A stretch of DNA of 64,000 bases, taken from positions 152,644,381 through 152,708,380 of the forward strand of contig NC_035434.2 in the NCBI RefSeq assembly GCF_002127325.2, read 5' to 3'. Shown in pieces: positions 25,229-37,167 of the stretch. A program made the translations under genes and the position numbers. Each line of letters starts with the position of its first letter. Position 1 is the stretch's first letter. The notes below the pieces were generated by a model that saw nothing but the letters and a program-made list of their open reading frames with translations, was not told where the DNA came from and ran no database searches. This DNA is from Helianthus annuus (lineage: Eukaryota; Streptophyta; Magnoliopsida; Asterales; Asteraceae).

Positions 25229-25823
25229 TGTTTGGCTGGAAAAGAAAGTGATCAGTCTCCAGGAAAGAAACTGCCAGAATGTGAAAGGAAAGGCCAGGAG
25301 CTAGAAAGCTCTGATACCAAGATAATCTTGGTGATAATGTGTTGTATTGATTAAGGAGAATTAGAAGAGATTATATAGAGAACAAACTTACACATAACGC
25401 CCTCAACTACAATTAATATAAATCTGTCTAATAGATAATAAGTCATACATAATCATGTCGCATAGTCGGTACAATATTCGATTTGTCTATGTTTTGATGT
25501 GAATTTGATGCACGCTTGCGTGCTTTATTTTGTACATTTTCTACGTATGTATCGGGTTGCATATAATACATTTTGACTTGATGATATAAATTTAAGTTAG
25601 TCGGGTCGCATATAATACGGTATCATTATACGGTATAAGATTTACTTTACGATTTGATCTAACCGTAATACTATATAGATAACATAGAGTTCAATTGAAA
25701 CGTTTTCATATGGTTATTTAAAAAAACTCGGACATAACGCTCGGACTAATCTGTTCAACATTTTTGATGTACCCGCGCGTGTTGATGTACCCGCGCCACA
25801 ACACGCGCGGGTCTTATTACTAG

Positions 25824-26264
25824 TTGTCACTTAAAACAGGCGTTACGGACCCATAAACAAGAAAATCATACTACCCCTACTAAAACGGAATATTGCTAGT
25901 GAACCTAATAGGAATGGTATCCCTTTCTAGCAAAACGTCACTACGAAATAGCGAAATACAACCCGAACCAAACAGATGGAACGAAATACAAACCGAACCA
26001 GTACATGACATGACATGACCCGAACCAAACAGATGGAACAAAATACAAACCGAGCAAATAAATAGACACGTGACCACAAAAATGAATACAGGAGTGAGAG
26101 TGATTACAAGTGAATAATTGGGCCCTCTCGATGGCCTATATAAATCACAGCTCTAACCATGTATTGAACCCAAGCATGGGCCTTTTCAAGGCTTTGGGGA
26201 CCCATAAACAAGAAATACATGTTTCCAATTTATAATACGTTGGATTGATTGTTTATAATATAAA
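25824..26264. other. intergenic, short direct repeats only
   Basis: A segment with CCCGAACCAAACAGATGGAA occurs twice (about 25962 and 26018). GGACCCATAAACAAGAAA also occurs twice, about 350 bp apart (25849 and 26199). No gene is seen. Confidence 0.6.
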
Positions 26265-26657
26265 CTAGTTTCTTTTCACGTTACGCGTTACAGCGAAACT
26301 GAATAAATGATAATTTAGAACAAACGTGATTTAAAAATAAAGTATGTTGTTTAGAAAGACAAACCATTAGAACGGTTTAGTTTATTATCGTACCGTTTTA
26401 TGATACCAAATAAATAGTTTATTTTGAGTACAACTTCGTTTTTAACAAATCTTATAACAGAATGTCAGGGAAAAAATCAAACACAACCACGTACTTAAGG
26501 TTTTAGAAAAAAGTTATAAACGTAAATTATTAAAGAAATATCAAATTAATCGTTAATATATGTTCTAAAAAGAATTATTAAAAATGTCAAGAAAATATAT
26601 GGTTTAAAAAAAGGAAAAAAAACTTATATATGTTATTAAAAGTAAATATAATAATAA
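26265..26657 (-). repeat. dispersed repeat copy 2 (matches 18224-18620)
   Basis: Same sequence family and orientation as copy 1, about 80-85 percent alike by eye. It begins at CTAG (26265-26268). Confidence 0.6.
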
Positions 26658-26982
26658 ACTAGGGTGGAGATACAATAGGAGGTTTATTTGGCTAAGAAGG
26701 CTAGGAAGTGATCTTGACCATCCATTTAGTTAATCAAGGGCTAAGATTAAATGATGGAAATTGAAGGGAAGAAAAGAGGCGCGTGAGTTTGTTTAGGGGT
26801 ATTCTAGTCAATGCAAGGCAATAGTTTCTCTCTCCTCCAATTCCCCCCATTTTTTAAACGTTAATAACTCTTTCATACGACGTTATTTTTTTATAAAAAT
26901 TGCACAAAAAAACGAGCGTTTTTTTATCTTTAAAACGAGTATACTATTGCTATATTTTCAAAAAAAAATTTAAAAACCCAGT

Positions 26983-27250
26983 TGCGTAAAACGCAATAGA
27001 AAAACCCCCAGTTACGTAAAACGCTATGAAAAAAAACCCTAAAAAATGACATTTTTCTAAAACGCAATGCAGCAAAAACACAAAGAAATGTCTTATTTGT
27101 AAAACGCAATGGCCAGAAAACACAAAAAAATGTCTTATTTCTAAAACGCAATAGCCTAAAAACTCAAAAGAAAATGTACTTTCTAAAACGTAATGGACTA
27201 AAAACACATAAAATGTGTTTTACCTAAAACGCAATGCACCAAAAACACAT
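26983..27250. repeat. minisatellite of TAAAACGCAATG units
   Basis: About seven units of roughly 30-45 bp, each with TAAAACGCAAT(G/A) followed by an A-rich AAAACACA stretch. The array is cut at 27256 by the LTR of element C. The 320 bp before it (26658-26982) show nothing recognisable. Confidence 0.75.
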
Positions 27251-27256
27251 ACAAAT

Positions 27257-27917
27257 TGTTTTGGTCAAAAATCACACAAGGATAATGCAACCATATCTGA
27301 TTTTGTGAGGTATGATGCTTGGTTAATCGAACAAATATATGATCGAATAGCAAATGAAATCAACGATGAACACCGAGATTTATACGAGGAAAAAGCCCTT
27401 GATCTTTAGAAGATCTCCGGCATAAAAAAACCTCGGGTGATGGAAACTACCGATCACCAAGTGCATTAAACAAGTAAAAGTTTACAACTTCGGAAGTTGA
27501 TCAAGTGTTGTACAATATTTTCTAAAGTGTGAGTGTGTTTGAGAGCTGATATTCACGAGAGAAAGTGTGTGTTTTCTGCTTATTGCCTTCTGTGTTCTCT
27601 AAACTTGATCAACCCCTTAAATTAGAAATAACAAACAAGTCCTAAAATTAAGGAAGACCACGTTTTCTCCCTATGACCATCATAAAAATAGCACATGTGG
27701 GGCATCTTGAAAGAATATTCCCGAGATTCTAGCTGAGATTTAGTCCACAAAGTCCATTATCTGCGTATAAAACATTTAAAACGTGACAATTGTTAGAAAT
27801 TATAAGTTCTGTTAACGATCCTGGATCCTCAGACTCCCTGCATAATCTGTTAAGGATCCGTGATCCATGCCCTGTCTCAGGATAGATGATCCTTAGCATA
27901 AAATCCATGCCCTAACA
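27257..27917 (-). repeat. 3' LTR of element C (661 bp)
   Basis: On the - strand it starts TGTTAGGGCATGG at 27917, after a GGGGGCAAT polypurine tract, and ends GACCAAAACA at 27257. It belongs to the same LTR subtype as element G. Confidence 0.88.
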
Positions 27918-28352
27918 ATTGCCCCCAATATGGCAGTTGTGATAAGGATTCACAGCTGTCATAGTTCCGTTAGAAGCAGACTAGCCGTTGCTGGTGGTAA
28001 CTAGTCATTACACTGCTTGTCGTCATTGATAAGACCTACTATAATCATCATTGCAAAATATAGAGTTAGAGATAACTCCTCAAATGCCTTTACAGACAAG
28101 AAGATCCTTCTGTTTGTGGAGAATGAATCCTTCTACACAGTTCGCTATTAACCTTCCTGCACTTTCATTTCAGAGAATCCAAGTTAGGATTCTATATCCT
28201 TGTAAACTAATACCGAATAAAATGTGTGAAAAGTAAAGTTTCCAGGATCCAGGATCCTTATTGTCAGAACTTGTATAACTTTAGAGCTCTAAGATCCTGT
28301 AAGAAAAACAAACTTGGGACCACGCCAAATAATTGGGAATGAACCCATAATA

Positions 28353-28952
28353 ACTGGGGACAAGCCCAAATAAACTAGGGACAAGCCCAATAAACTGGGG
28401 ACAAGCCCACATAAACTGGGGACAAGCCCAACAAACTGGGGACAAGCCCAAATAAACTGGGGACAAGCCCACATAAACTGGGGACAAGCCCAACAAACTG
28501 GGGACAAGCCCAAATAAACTGGGGACAAGCCCAACAAACTGGGGACAAGTCCAAATAAACGGATGTAAACTGGGGTCAAGCCCAAATAAACTTGTGTAAA
28601 CTGGAGTATGGCCCTCACTGGCGACTATCCAAACTTGAGCAACATGAAAATGCCGAAACCTTAGCTAACGTGAAAACGTTAGAAACCTTAGGAATGGATG
28701 TATGGTACGTCTACCATTATACGTAGGATCCCGGATACAGCCAGTACAATGAAATTGTCAGCCCCTAAAGCGAGTACTGGTCCCATTGCCATGAACTGTA
28801 CCAGGATCATCGTGCGCTACTGGCGAAACTGGGGACAGGCCCAAAATTGCGGACAAGCCCAAATAACTGGGGACAAGCCCAAATAACTGGGGACAAGCCC
28901 AACAAACTGGGGACAAGCCCAAATAACTGGGGACAAGCCCATTAACTTTGGA
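28353..28952 (-). repeat. expanded TGGGGACAAGCCCA minisatellite around a conserved hairpin block
   Basis: About 11 units of 20-21 bp at 28353-28600 and about six more at 28823-28952 flank the conserved block 28575-28828. Each unit can fold (TGGG with CCCA). Open frames such as the LSPVYLG-type repeat here are by-products of the array. Confidence 0.9.
28575..28828 (-). ncRNA. conserved multi-hairpin block of Tat 3' region, copy in C
   Basis: Holds the CTAACGT...ACGTTAG, ATGGTA...TACCAT and CCAGTAC...GTACTGG inverted repeats found in every other copy (D, E, A, B). In C a further stem reads, in the sense strand, CGGCAT-TTTC-ATGTTG, which pairs with G-U wobbles. I call it a candidate structured RNA element, not a proven RNA gene. 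Confidence 0.5.
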
Positions 28953-29171
28953 GAGTTGGCCAACCGCTTTGATCTTCTGTAAAATGATAACAACTCTGCA
29001 AAAGCTTAAACTTTATGAAAATAGATGTTAACTGATTAACATCTTTAACTTATGATAAGTAATAAGAATAAAAATGAAAGTAATGTGTTACCAAATGCAG
29101 AATCATATATCCTTTGAGGATCCCGGATCATTAATCAGAATACTGGTATCGCCGAGGATCCATGATCCTTC

Positions 29172-30523
29172 TTACTTAAAGTATTTTTTGAGATGAACAG
29201 CATTCCAAGCTCTTGGTAGGAGATCACCATCCATTGTTAACAAACGATATGCCCCCTTTCCTGATTCAGCTTCAGTTAGATAGAGGCCTTCCCACTTTGG
29301 TGCTAGCTTGCCATCAGAAAGATTCGTGGTATTTTGGAATACCATGTCACCAACTTAAAATTTTATGGCCCTGACATTCTTGTTGTAAGCTCCAGCTACT
29401 CTTTGCTTAAGATGCAGATGTTATGCTGGTTGGTGTAGAATATTACTGCGTGTTTGACAAGCATCACATTTATTTGTGTATTCCACAGCATACATCTTCA
29501 TGGTAGGCCAATAGTATCCCGTTCTAAGGATCCTTGAGAATAGTGCCCTGCCCTCAGTGTGGTTTCCACAATCTCCTTCATGAAAGTCCTTTAGAACTTC
29601 TTGAATTTCTGGATCCTCGATGTACCTTAGATATGGTCCTGCAAGAGATCGTTTATATAATATGTTATTTAATATTGTAAATTGAGATACCTTGACTTTG
29701 AAAGCTCTAGGATTTCCTCCTGTAGGAATCCCTCCATGTTGTATATATCTCAGGATCAGAAGGATCCAGAATCCTGAACTTGACTGTGCACCATCATCGG
29801 GTACAATTGCAGAATCATCCGCTATCTTCATGGCTACGTGATCCTCAATTGCAGGAGTTAAAACATGGATGATGAGTATTTTCACATCCTCTGGAATCTT
29901 CAGTGATGATCTAAGATTAGCTAGAGCATCAGCTTCTGCATTTTCTTCCATGGGTACCTGTGATAGACTGAAAAAAGCAAAAGAATCTGCCAGTTTCCTG
30001 ACTATTTCTAAGTACTTGATTAGCTTTTCGCCTTTGACAGTGTAAGAACCGCTATAATGATTAGTAATTAATAGAGAATCTACATATATTTGAAGATACC
30101 TGATCCTCATATTCTTAGCTAATTGCAAACCTGCTATCAAGGCCACATATTCAGCCTCATTATTAGTGGTTTGGAATTCACATGCAATGGATTGGGGTAT
30201 AATGTCCCCCTTTGGCGATTTTAGTAGTGTGCTTTATCTAGTTCCTTTAACATTTGAACTCCATCCGTGAAGAGTGTCTAAGGATCCTTGGTCTTCTCAA
30301 GTTGTTGAACTTCTAATTCAGCTTCCCTTTGTAGATCACTACTGAAATCAGCCACAAAGTCAGCTAAAGCTTGGGACTTGATGACAGTCCCGGGTTCAAA
30401 CTTAATGTCATACGCACTGAGCTTGACTATCCACTTTGCCATTCTACCTGACATTTGAAGTTTCCTGAGAACATTATTGATAGGAAGGTTAGTTTTCACA
30501 ATAATGGTGTGAGTTTTGAAATG
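29172..30523 (-). pseudogene. element C pol fragment: RNase H, aRH and integrase without its core
   Basis: Readable pieces are RNase H (30499-30278), aRH with E and D motifs and the integrase zinc finger (30146-29421), then the integrase C-terminus ending at 29172. A frame break lies near 30150-30250. The integrase catalytic core is missing: sequence jumps from the NILHQPA finger to the QRVAGAYNKN C-terminus near 29420. Element AB interrupts it at 30529. Confidence 0.8.
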
Positions 30524-30528
30524 TCTAT

Positions 30529-31246
30529 TGTTAGGGCAGGATTTTAATGACTTGTGATCCTTACATGATATCCTAACAAGTGATCCTTGTTTCTTTGGCA
30601 GATAGTGATCCTCAGAAGAGCTTCAGGATCAGGATCATGGATCATCCTAAGGATCCTCACACTAACGATTGTTCTCTTTGAATTTAATGCTGTTTTGCAG
30701 GAATAACGAGTTAGATCTGGTCTTAGCAACGTTATCAAGGAATCTGTCACGCTGATTTCGCACATGCATAACCAAAAATGGACGTTATGAAGAATATGGA
30801 AACTTAGCACAAATTACGGGCATTTAGTTAGGCTAATTTTACTTCTATTCCTAAAGGGGTAACGAGCTAGTAGTTAGGTGATTTGCCTAAAATACAACCA
30901 CACACACTTGTATAAATTGCACTCTTCAGCATTTGGAAGAAGCAACACATTTCTCACACGCTTTAGCATACGATACTATAGTGATCCTTGTACCTAGCTC
31001 GTTACCATCCGAAGTTGTAAACATTGTTTGTTATATTGAAGTTTGGTGATCGGTAGTTTCCATCACCCGAGGTTTTTTATGCCGGAGATCATTCATTGAT
31101 CAAGGGCTTTTTCCTCGTATAAATCCTTGTGTCACTTGTGCAATTTTCATTATAGTGATCCTTATCTTTGTTCATCATACCAAGCATCATTCCCCGTTTA
31201 CAAAGAGTTTGGTTGCATTATCCTTGTGTGATTTTTGACCAAAACA
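30529..31246 (+). repeat. AB LTR 1 (718 bp)
   Basis: TGTTAGGGCAGG...GACCAAAACA. A TATAAATT box lies at about 30911. Confidence 0.93.
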
Positions 31247-31249
31247 GTT

Positions 31250-31267
31250 TGGCGCCCACCGTGGGGC
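31250..31267 (+). promoter_or_regulatory. primer-binding site, tRNA-Lys
   Basis: TGGCGCCCACCGTGGGGC is complementary to the 3' end of plant tRNA-Lys(CUU), 3 bp from the LTR. The same site occurs at 40174-40191, 55900-55917, 62325-62342 and, on the - strand, 61386-61403. Confidence 0.85.
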
Positions 31268-31325
31268 AATTGGTGCTTCATTCATAAGAAAATTTTTCTG
31301 TTGGTGATCATTCCGGAAGTGTTGC

Positions 31326-33862
31326 ATGGCTTCATCGTTGAAGAATACTTCCACAGCGATGTCTGCAGTCAATTCATCTAATGGCATTCCACCTTTGCCT
31401 CCACCACCAGCTGGATCTCAGAAAAATGCTGAGAAGAGACCAACTCCTATCTTCTCTAAACCTTCATCTTCTGCTCTAACTTCTTCTGCTCCCAGTACTA
31501 GTGATATATTTACTTTGATTTTGCAGATGAGGGATCGTATGCAGCAGCAGGATGAAACTAATGACAGGATTCTCAAGGAAATCAGAGATCTCAAAAGGCA
31601 AAAGAAAACGGCAGAGGATCATTCCCCACTAATACCCAAATCTTTGAATTTTGATACTCCGATGATTACTTCTCAGCCATCAGAGGCCCCAGACATTCAA
31701 CATATGGGTGGATTAAGAGGAGTGCATTTCGGCCCAGCAGCAGTGACTCAGGCATCAGGATCATATTTCCAACCGGCAGGATCCTATACTCAGCATATGG
31801 GATCCTTCATGAACTCAGGATCCTCCTTCGTTCCAGGATCATCCCAGGTTCAAGGATCCTCCTTCGTTCCAGGATCATCCCAGGTTCAAGGATCCTCCTT
31901 CGTTCCAGGATCATCCCATGTTCAGGGATCCCTTCAGATACCAGGATCCTTGAAGAATTTGCAAACAGGAAGTCCAGATGTCCATCAAAGAGATTTTATT
32001 CCGATGCAGACCATTGCTTCCACTGGTCCCTCCATCATCCCAGAATCCCAGCAATATGGATTCACATCCAATGTTCCTAACTTGAACCCGATGGGAGGTA
32101 ACACTTTTAATAATTCTCATACCACTAACCATGGATTCATGTAGGATACAGGTATCAACCATGCTATGGCCAGAGAACTACAGAAACTGAAGGATATGAT
32201 ATCAAGTGTTCCAGGGGTAGTCAAACCTATCCCGGAAATTGTAGATGGAAGCCATAAGGTATCTCGTTTTGCACCACCAATTTGTGATGCTGAGATACCC
32301 AAAAGATTCCATATCCCTACTATGAAGCTGTATGATGGTACGAAGGATCCTGAGGAACACATAGCACAATACAGGGAGAGGATGGAGATCAATCCAATTC
32401 CAGAAAGGTTAAAGGAAGCATGTATGTGCAAGGGATATCAGCTCTTAAATGGCTACTAAGTCTTCCCCCTTACTCTATTACTTCGTTTGCTAATTTAGTT
32501 AACTTATTCAATAATCAATTTTCTTGTAGTAGAAAATTTGAACGATTGACTAGCGATTTATACAGGATAACTCAGGGTCATAATGAATCATTAAGGGATT
32601 ATATAACCAAATTTAGTAAAGAATCCTTGGATATTCCTAACTTGGATGTGGCCACAGCTGTTGAGGCCTTCAAGATGGGATTGCTTAAGGATTCATTGTT
32701 CTATGATGATCTTGTTATGACACCATGCAGGAACCTAGACGAAGTAAGAACTCGGGCACTCAGGTTCATCCGGCTAGAGGATGACAAGAGGATCCAGGAG
32801 AGACAAGTAGGATCCTCAAAACAAGAAAAGCAAGGATCCTCTTTCAAAAGCAACAAATTCAAATCCTATAACAGAACTGACAACCAGAATGTGCATGCTG
32901 TTGACCAAGAAGAGGATGATGAAGATTATCCTCCGATTTCTGAATACTGTTTCTCCGTTGATAACCATGAACTAATCCTTGCAATGCAGAATCTAGGAGA
33001 AAAGGCCAGATGGCCCAGAAAAAATGACAAACCAGCCGCAGCTAAAGATAAATCAAAGTGGTGTGCATACCATGAGGATTTTGGGCATTTGACAGAGGAA
33101 TGCATCGCATTACGAAAGGAAATTGGATATCTGCTGAGCAAGGGGCATTTGAAAGAATTGTTGGGAAGAAAAAAACAAAGGACTCAGGATCCTGAAAGGA
33201 TCCCTGAAAGAGCTCCAGCTCCTCCGGCAGATGCACAAGTGATCAACTTTATTTCTGGAGGATCAGACATCTATGGTACATCCTTCTCAGCAGCTAAAAG
33301 GCATGCAAAGGAAGCTAAAATGGATAACGGAGAAAGACTTATACGAGCATCAAGTGTCTCGGAAGGAAAAATGATAACCTTTGATGAGGATGATCGAGTT
33401 GACATCCAGGATCCTCATCATGATAGTTTAGTTATTACTCTCTTTATTTCTAACCACTTTGTCCGCAGGATCCTTATTGACGGAGGAAGCTCAGTAAACA
33501 TTATCCAGCTTGATGTTCTGAAGAAAATGGGTATCCCTGAATCAGATATCACACCAAGATCCTCCGTGCTTGTAGGATTTAGTGGCGAAACTAAGGAAAC
33601 CCTGGGGGACATCAAACTCCCAATTTATGTGGAAGGATTACATAATTATAAAAAATTTTGTGTTATTGACTGTTTGTCTTGTTGTAATGTTATCCTTGGC
33701 AGGCCCTGGATACACGATATGAAGGCAGTCCCATCCACCTACCATCAGTGTGTGAAGCTCCCTAGTCCATGGGGAATAATCAAGATCGATAGTGATCAAC
33801 AGGAGGCTAAGGATTGTTACACCTCATCAATGAAACCAGCCTCGAAATCAAGGGAGCAATAG
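31326..33862 (+). pseudogene. AB copy A gag-protease
   Basis: ATG at 31326, after the PBS. Order: Pro/Ser-rich N-terminus, three 12-residue GSSFVPGSSQVQ-type repeats (31818-31925), capsid, a CX3H...GHX4C-type finger (about 33060) and protease with DGGSS in place of the usual DTG/DSG (about 33480). A stop TAG at 32142-32144 is CAG in element F. A 19 bp deletion near 32436 shifts frame. The last codon is followed by TAG CAA TTA at 33860-33868, in frame with RT. The product would be capsid and protease; this copy cannot make full-length Gag. Confidence 0.9.
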
Positions 33863-33868
33863 CAATTA
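33857..33868 (+). promoter_or_regulatory. candidate leaky stop CAA-TAG-CAA-TTA between protease and RT
   Basis: The stop is in frame with the downstream RT frame. Its context equals the UAG-CAR-YYA readthrough motif known from tobamoviruses and used by the SIRE1 retroelement. Copy B has it at 42800-42811. Element C lacks the stop at the same point. Confidence 0.55.
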
Positions 33869-36800
33869 AAGTATCCTCCAAGGGGTGTCTTGGAGACAAG
33901 AGAGCAGGATGTGGACGAAATCCTCTTGGATCCTGATGATCCTGAATCCAAAATCTACATCGGATCAGGGATCCTTGATAAAATGAAAGAAGACATAGTA
34001 TCCTTCCTCAAAAGAAGAAAATCTACCTTTGCATGGAAACATGAGGATATGACAGGTATATCTAAGGATATTATCACTCATAAACTTGGCATTGACAGGT
34101 CAGTTAAACCAATCCATCAAAATAGGAGGAAGTTTGCACCAGAAAGAAATGCCATTATCCAGGAAGAGGTAGAAAGATTATTACGAGCAGGTATGATCAG
34201 AGAAGTGAAGTATCCAAAATGGCTGGCCAATGTGGTTGTTGTTCAAAAGAAAAATGGAAAGTGGAGGGTATGTGTCGATTTCACTGATTTGAATAAGGCA
34301 TGTCCCAAGGATCCTTTCCCATTACCCCACATTGACTCCATGGTGGATGCAACGGCGGGTCATGAACTGTTAACCTTTATGGATGCATCATCTGGATTCC
34401 AACAAATTCAGATGGAACCATCTGACCAAGAGGATACGGCCTTTATGACCCCAACCGGTTTATATTGTTATATTGCTATGCCTTTTGGATTAAGAAATGC
34501 AGGTGCAACATATCAAAGGCTGGTGAATATGATGTTCAAAGATCAAATTGGACAAACTATGGAAGTGTACATAGACGATATGCTGGTGAAATCCAAAAAA
34601 GCTGAGGATCACCTAAGGGACTTGGAGGAAGCATTTGATATCCTTGATAATTATAATATGAAGCTTAATCCTTCAAAATGTCACTTTGGTATTAAAGCAG
34701 GTAAATTCTTAGGATATATGGTAACCCAGAGGGGCATTGAAGCAAGCCCGGAACCAATCAAAGCATTGGTGAATATCAAATCCCCTGCCAACGCTAAGGA
34801 TGTGCAAAGGCTAACAGGTAGGATAACAGCTCTAAACAGATTCATATCCAAATCCTCAGAAAAGTGTAAAGAATTCTATGATATCCTAAGAAAGAACAAG
34901 AAATTCGAATGGACTGAAAAGCATGAGAATGCTTTACAAGCCCTAAAAGAATACATGTCCTCAGCCCCAGCATTGATGAAACCAGAAAAAGGAGATGTGT
35001 TATCCTTATACCTTGCGGTATCCTTAAAAGCAGTAAGTGCAGTCCTTGTTAAGGATCATGAAGGTACACAATATCCTGTCTATTATGTAAGTAAGAGTTT
35101 ACTTGATGCTGAATCCAGGTATTCACACCTTGAAAAACTTATTCTTGCAATGATTATGGCATCTACTAAACTAAGACATTATTTTGAAACCCATGTTATT
35201 GTTGTTAGAACTAATTTTCCAATTAAGAATGTCCTCAGGAAACCAGAGATGCCCGGAAGAATGGCTAAGTGGGCAGTAAAGCTTAGTGCCCATGATATAA
35301 GATATGAGCCTAGAACAGCCATCAAATCCCAAGCATTAGCAGACTTTGTGGCTGATTTCAGTAGTGATTTACAAAAGGAAGCCGAATTGGAAGTCCAGCA
35401 GCTGGATGAAACCAAGGATCCTTGGATACTACATACTGACGGATCCTCAAATGTTAAAGGCACGGGGCTTGGTATACTACTAAATTCGCCACAGGGGGAC
35501 ATAATACCCCATTCCATAGCTTGTGAGTTCCAAGCCACTAATAATGAGGCTGAATACGAAGCCTTAATCGCTGGTTTGCAAATCGCTAAGCATATGAGGA
35601 TCAGGTATCTTGAGGTATACGTAGATTCATTGTTAATCACCAATCACTTTAATGGATCCTATGCTGTTAAAGGTGAAAAACTAACCAAATATTTAGAGAT
35701 AGTCAAAGAACTGGCACTCTCCTTTGTTTCCTTCAGTTTGACATAGGTACCAAGGGAGGAAAATACAGAAGCTGATGCATTGGCCAATCTAGGATCATCT
35801 TTGAAGATCCCAGAGGATATAAGTATCCCCAACATCCATATCCTGGTTCCTGCTATTGAAAATCAGGTGGCCATGGATATAGAAGAGGATTCTACAATGA
35901 TCACTAGTGAGGATACTCAATCTTGTTCAGGATCATGGATCTCACCAATCATGAGATACTTACAACACGGAGAGATTCCTACGGGAGAAAATCCTAGGGC
36001 TTTCAGAATTAAGGTATCTCAATTCACAATCTTAAATAATATGCTATATAAGCGATCTCTTGCAGGACCATATTTAAGATGTATCGAGGATCCTGAAGTT
36101 CAAGAAGTGTTAAAAGACTTCCATGAAGGAGATTGTGGAAACCACACTGGGGGCAGGGCACTGTTCTCAAGGATCTTAAGGACAGGATACTACTGGCCAA
36201 CTATGAAAAGGGATGCTGTGGAGTATGCTAAGAAGTGTGATCCTTGTCAAAGACACAACAATATCCTTCATCAGCCGGCTGAATTTCTACATCCTATACC
36301 ATCCTCTTGGCCATTCTTGAGATGGGGGATGGATATAGTTGGCAAGCTCCCTAAAGCACCTGGTGGAAAAGTATTCATGCTTGCTATGACTGACTACTTC
36401 TCCAAGTGGATAGAGGCTGAAGCTTTTGCCCAAGTCAGAGAGAAGGAAGTTATATCCTTTATTAAGAGAAATATTATAACTAGATTTGGCATTCCTTCCG
36501 AAATTGTATGTGATAATGGTTCCCAATTTATTGGGAGCAGGACTACTAACTTTTGTGACAGTTGGGGGATTAAGATGATAACATCAACACCAGTCCACCC
36601 ACAAGCCAATGGTCAAGCGGAATCATCCAACAAGATCATCATCAACAATCTGAAGAAGAAACTTGGATCCAAGAAGGGGAAATGGGCAGAGGAATTGCCT
36701 TATGTGCTTTGGGCTGATAGGACAACCCCCAAGAATGCTACTGGTCAAACACCCTTCTCTTTGGTGTTTGGGGCAGAATCAGTGATCCCAACAGAAATGG

Positions 36801-37167
36801 TGGTTCCAACTGCTAGAACAAGTACCCGTGATCCTGAGGAGAATGATGCAACCTGGCTCAAGACTTGGATACTATTGAAGAAATCAGAGATCTGGCTAGG
36901 ATAAGGATGGCTAGCTACCAACAAAGAATGGCTGGTGCTTAAAACAAAAATGTCAGGATAAGGAAATTCCAAGTTGGGGATATGGTATTGAGAAAAGCAT
37001 TCCAAAATACCACCAATCCTGCTGATGGGAAATTGGCACCAAAATGGGAAGGCCCTTATTTGATTGAAGCCGAAGCAGGAAAGGGGGCATATAGATTGCT
37101 TACCATGGAAGGTAATCTGTTACCAAGAGCCTGGAATGCTGTCCACTTGAAAAAATATTTCATGTAA
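33863..37167 (+). pseudogene. AB copy A pol: RT, RNase H, aRH, integrase
   Basis: In frame with gag-protease across the 33860 TAG. RT has CVDFTDLNKA and YIDD (about 34570). A weak RNase H is followed by an archaeal-type RNase H (TDGSS, NNEAEYEAL and VYVDSLL, about 35430-35640), the Tat hallmark. The integrase has a HHCC finger (about 36120-36260) and DDE residues near 36320, 36510 and 36620. Lesions: TAG at 35744-35746, a 1 bp loss near 36849 (B keeps the base) and TAA at about 36939. The catalytic core is otherwise complete, so A supplies the integrase core that B lacks. Confidence 0.9.

Larger units (their letters stand above)
24122..25477. repeat. 678-bp tandem duplication of copia 5' end plus flank
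   Basis: 24122-24799 and 24800-25477 are the same 678 bp with no indel seen. The unit contains the first part of gag, leader, PBS, LTR, target site and 39 bp of host flank. It therefore arose after insertion. The copy adds a third LTR (25320-25433) and a truncated gag. Confidence 0.95.
19210..25823 (+). mobile_element. Helitron split by copia insertion
   Basis: The left end is Helitron-like (TACTACTACTTAAAAG) directly after the Tourist MITE. The right end has a GC-rich hairpin (about 25775-25816) and CTAG at 25820-25823 followed by T. Sequence either side of the copia element has the same style. No Rep/helicase is seen, and the left boundary is approximate. Confidence 0.5.

Noticed and set aside
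28353..28600. CRISPR-like array
   Set aside because: Plant nuclear context, spacers of only 6-8 bp that are themselves repeated, and no cas genes.
28281..28618. Repetitive LSPVYLG-type ORFs that could look like a repeat protein
   Set aside because: Produced by the 20-21 bp non-coding minisatellite. The other element copies have too few units to encode it.
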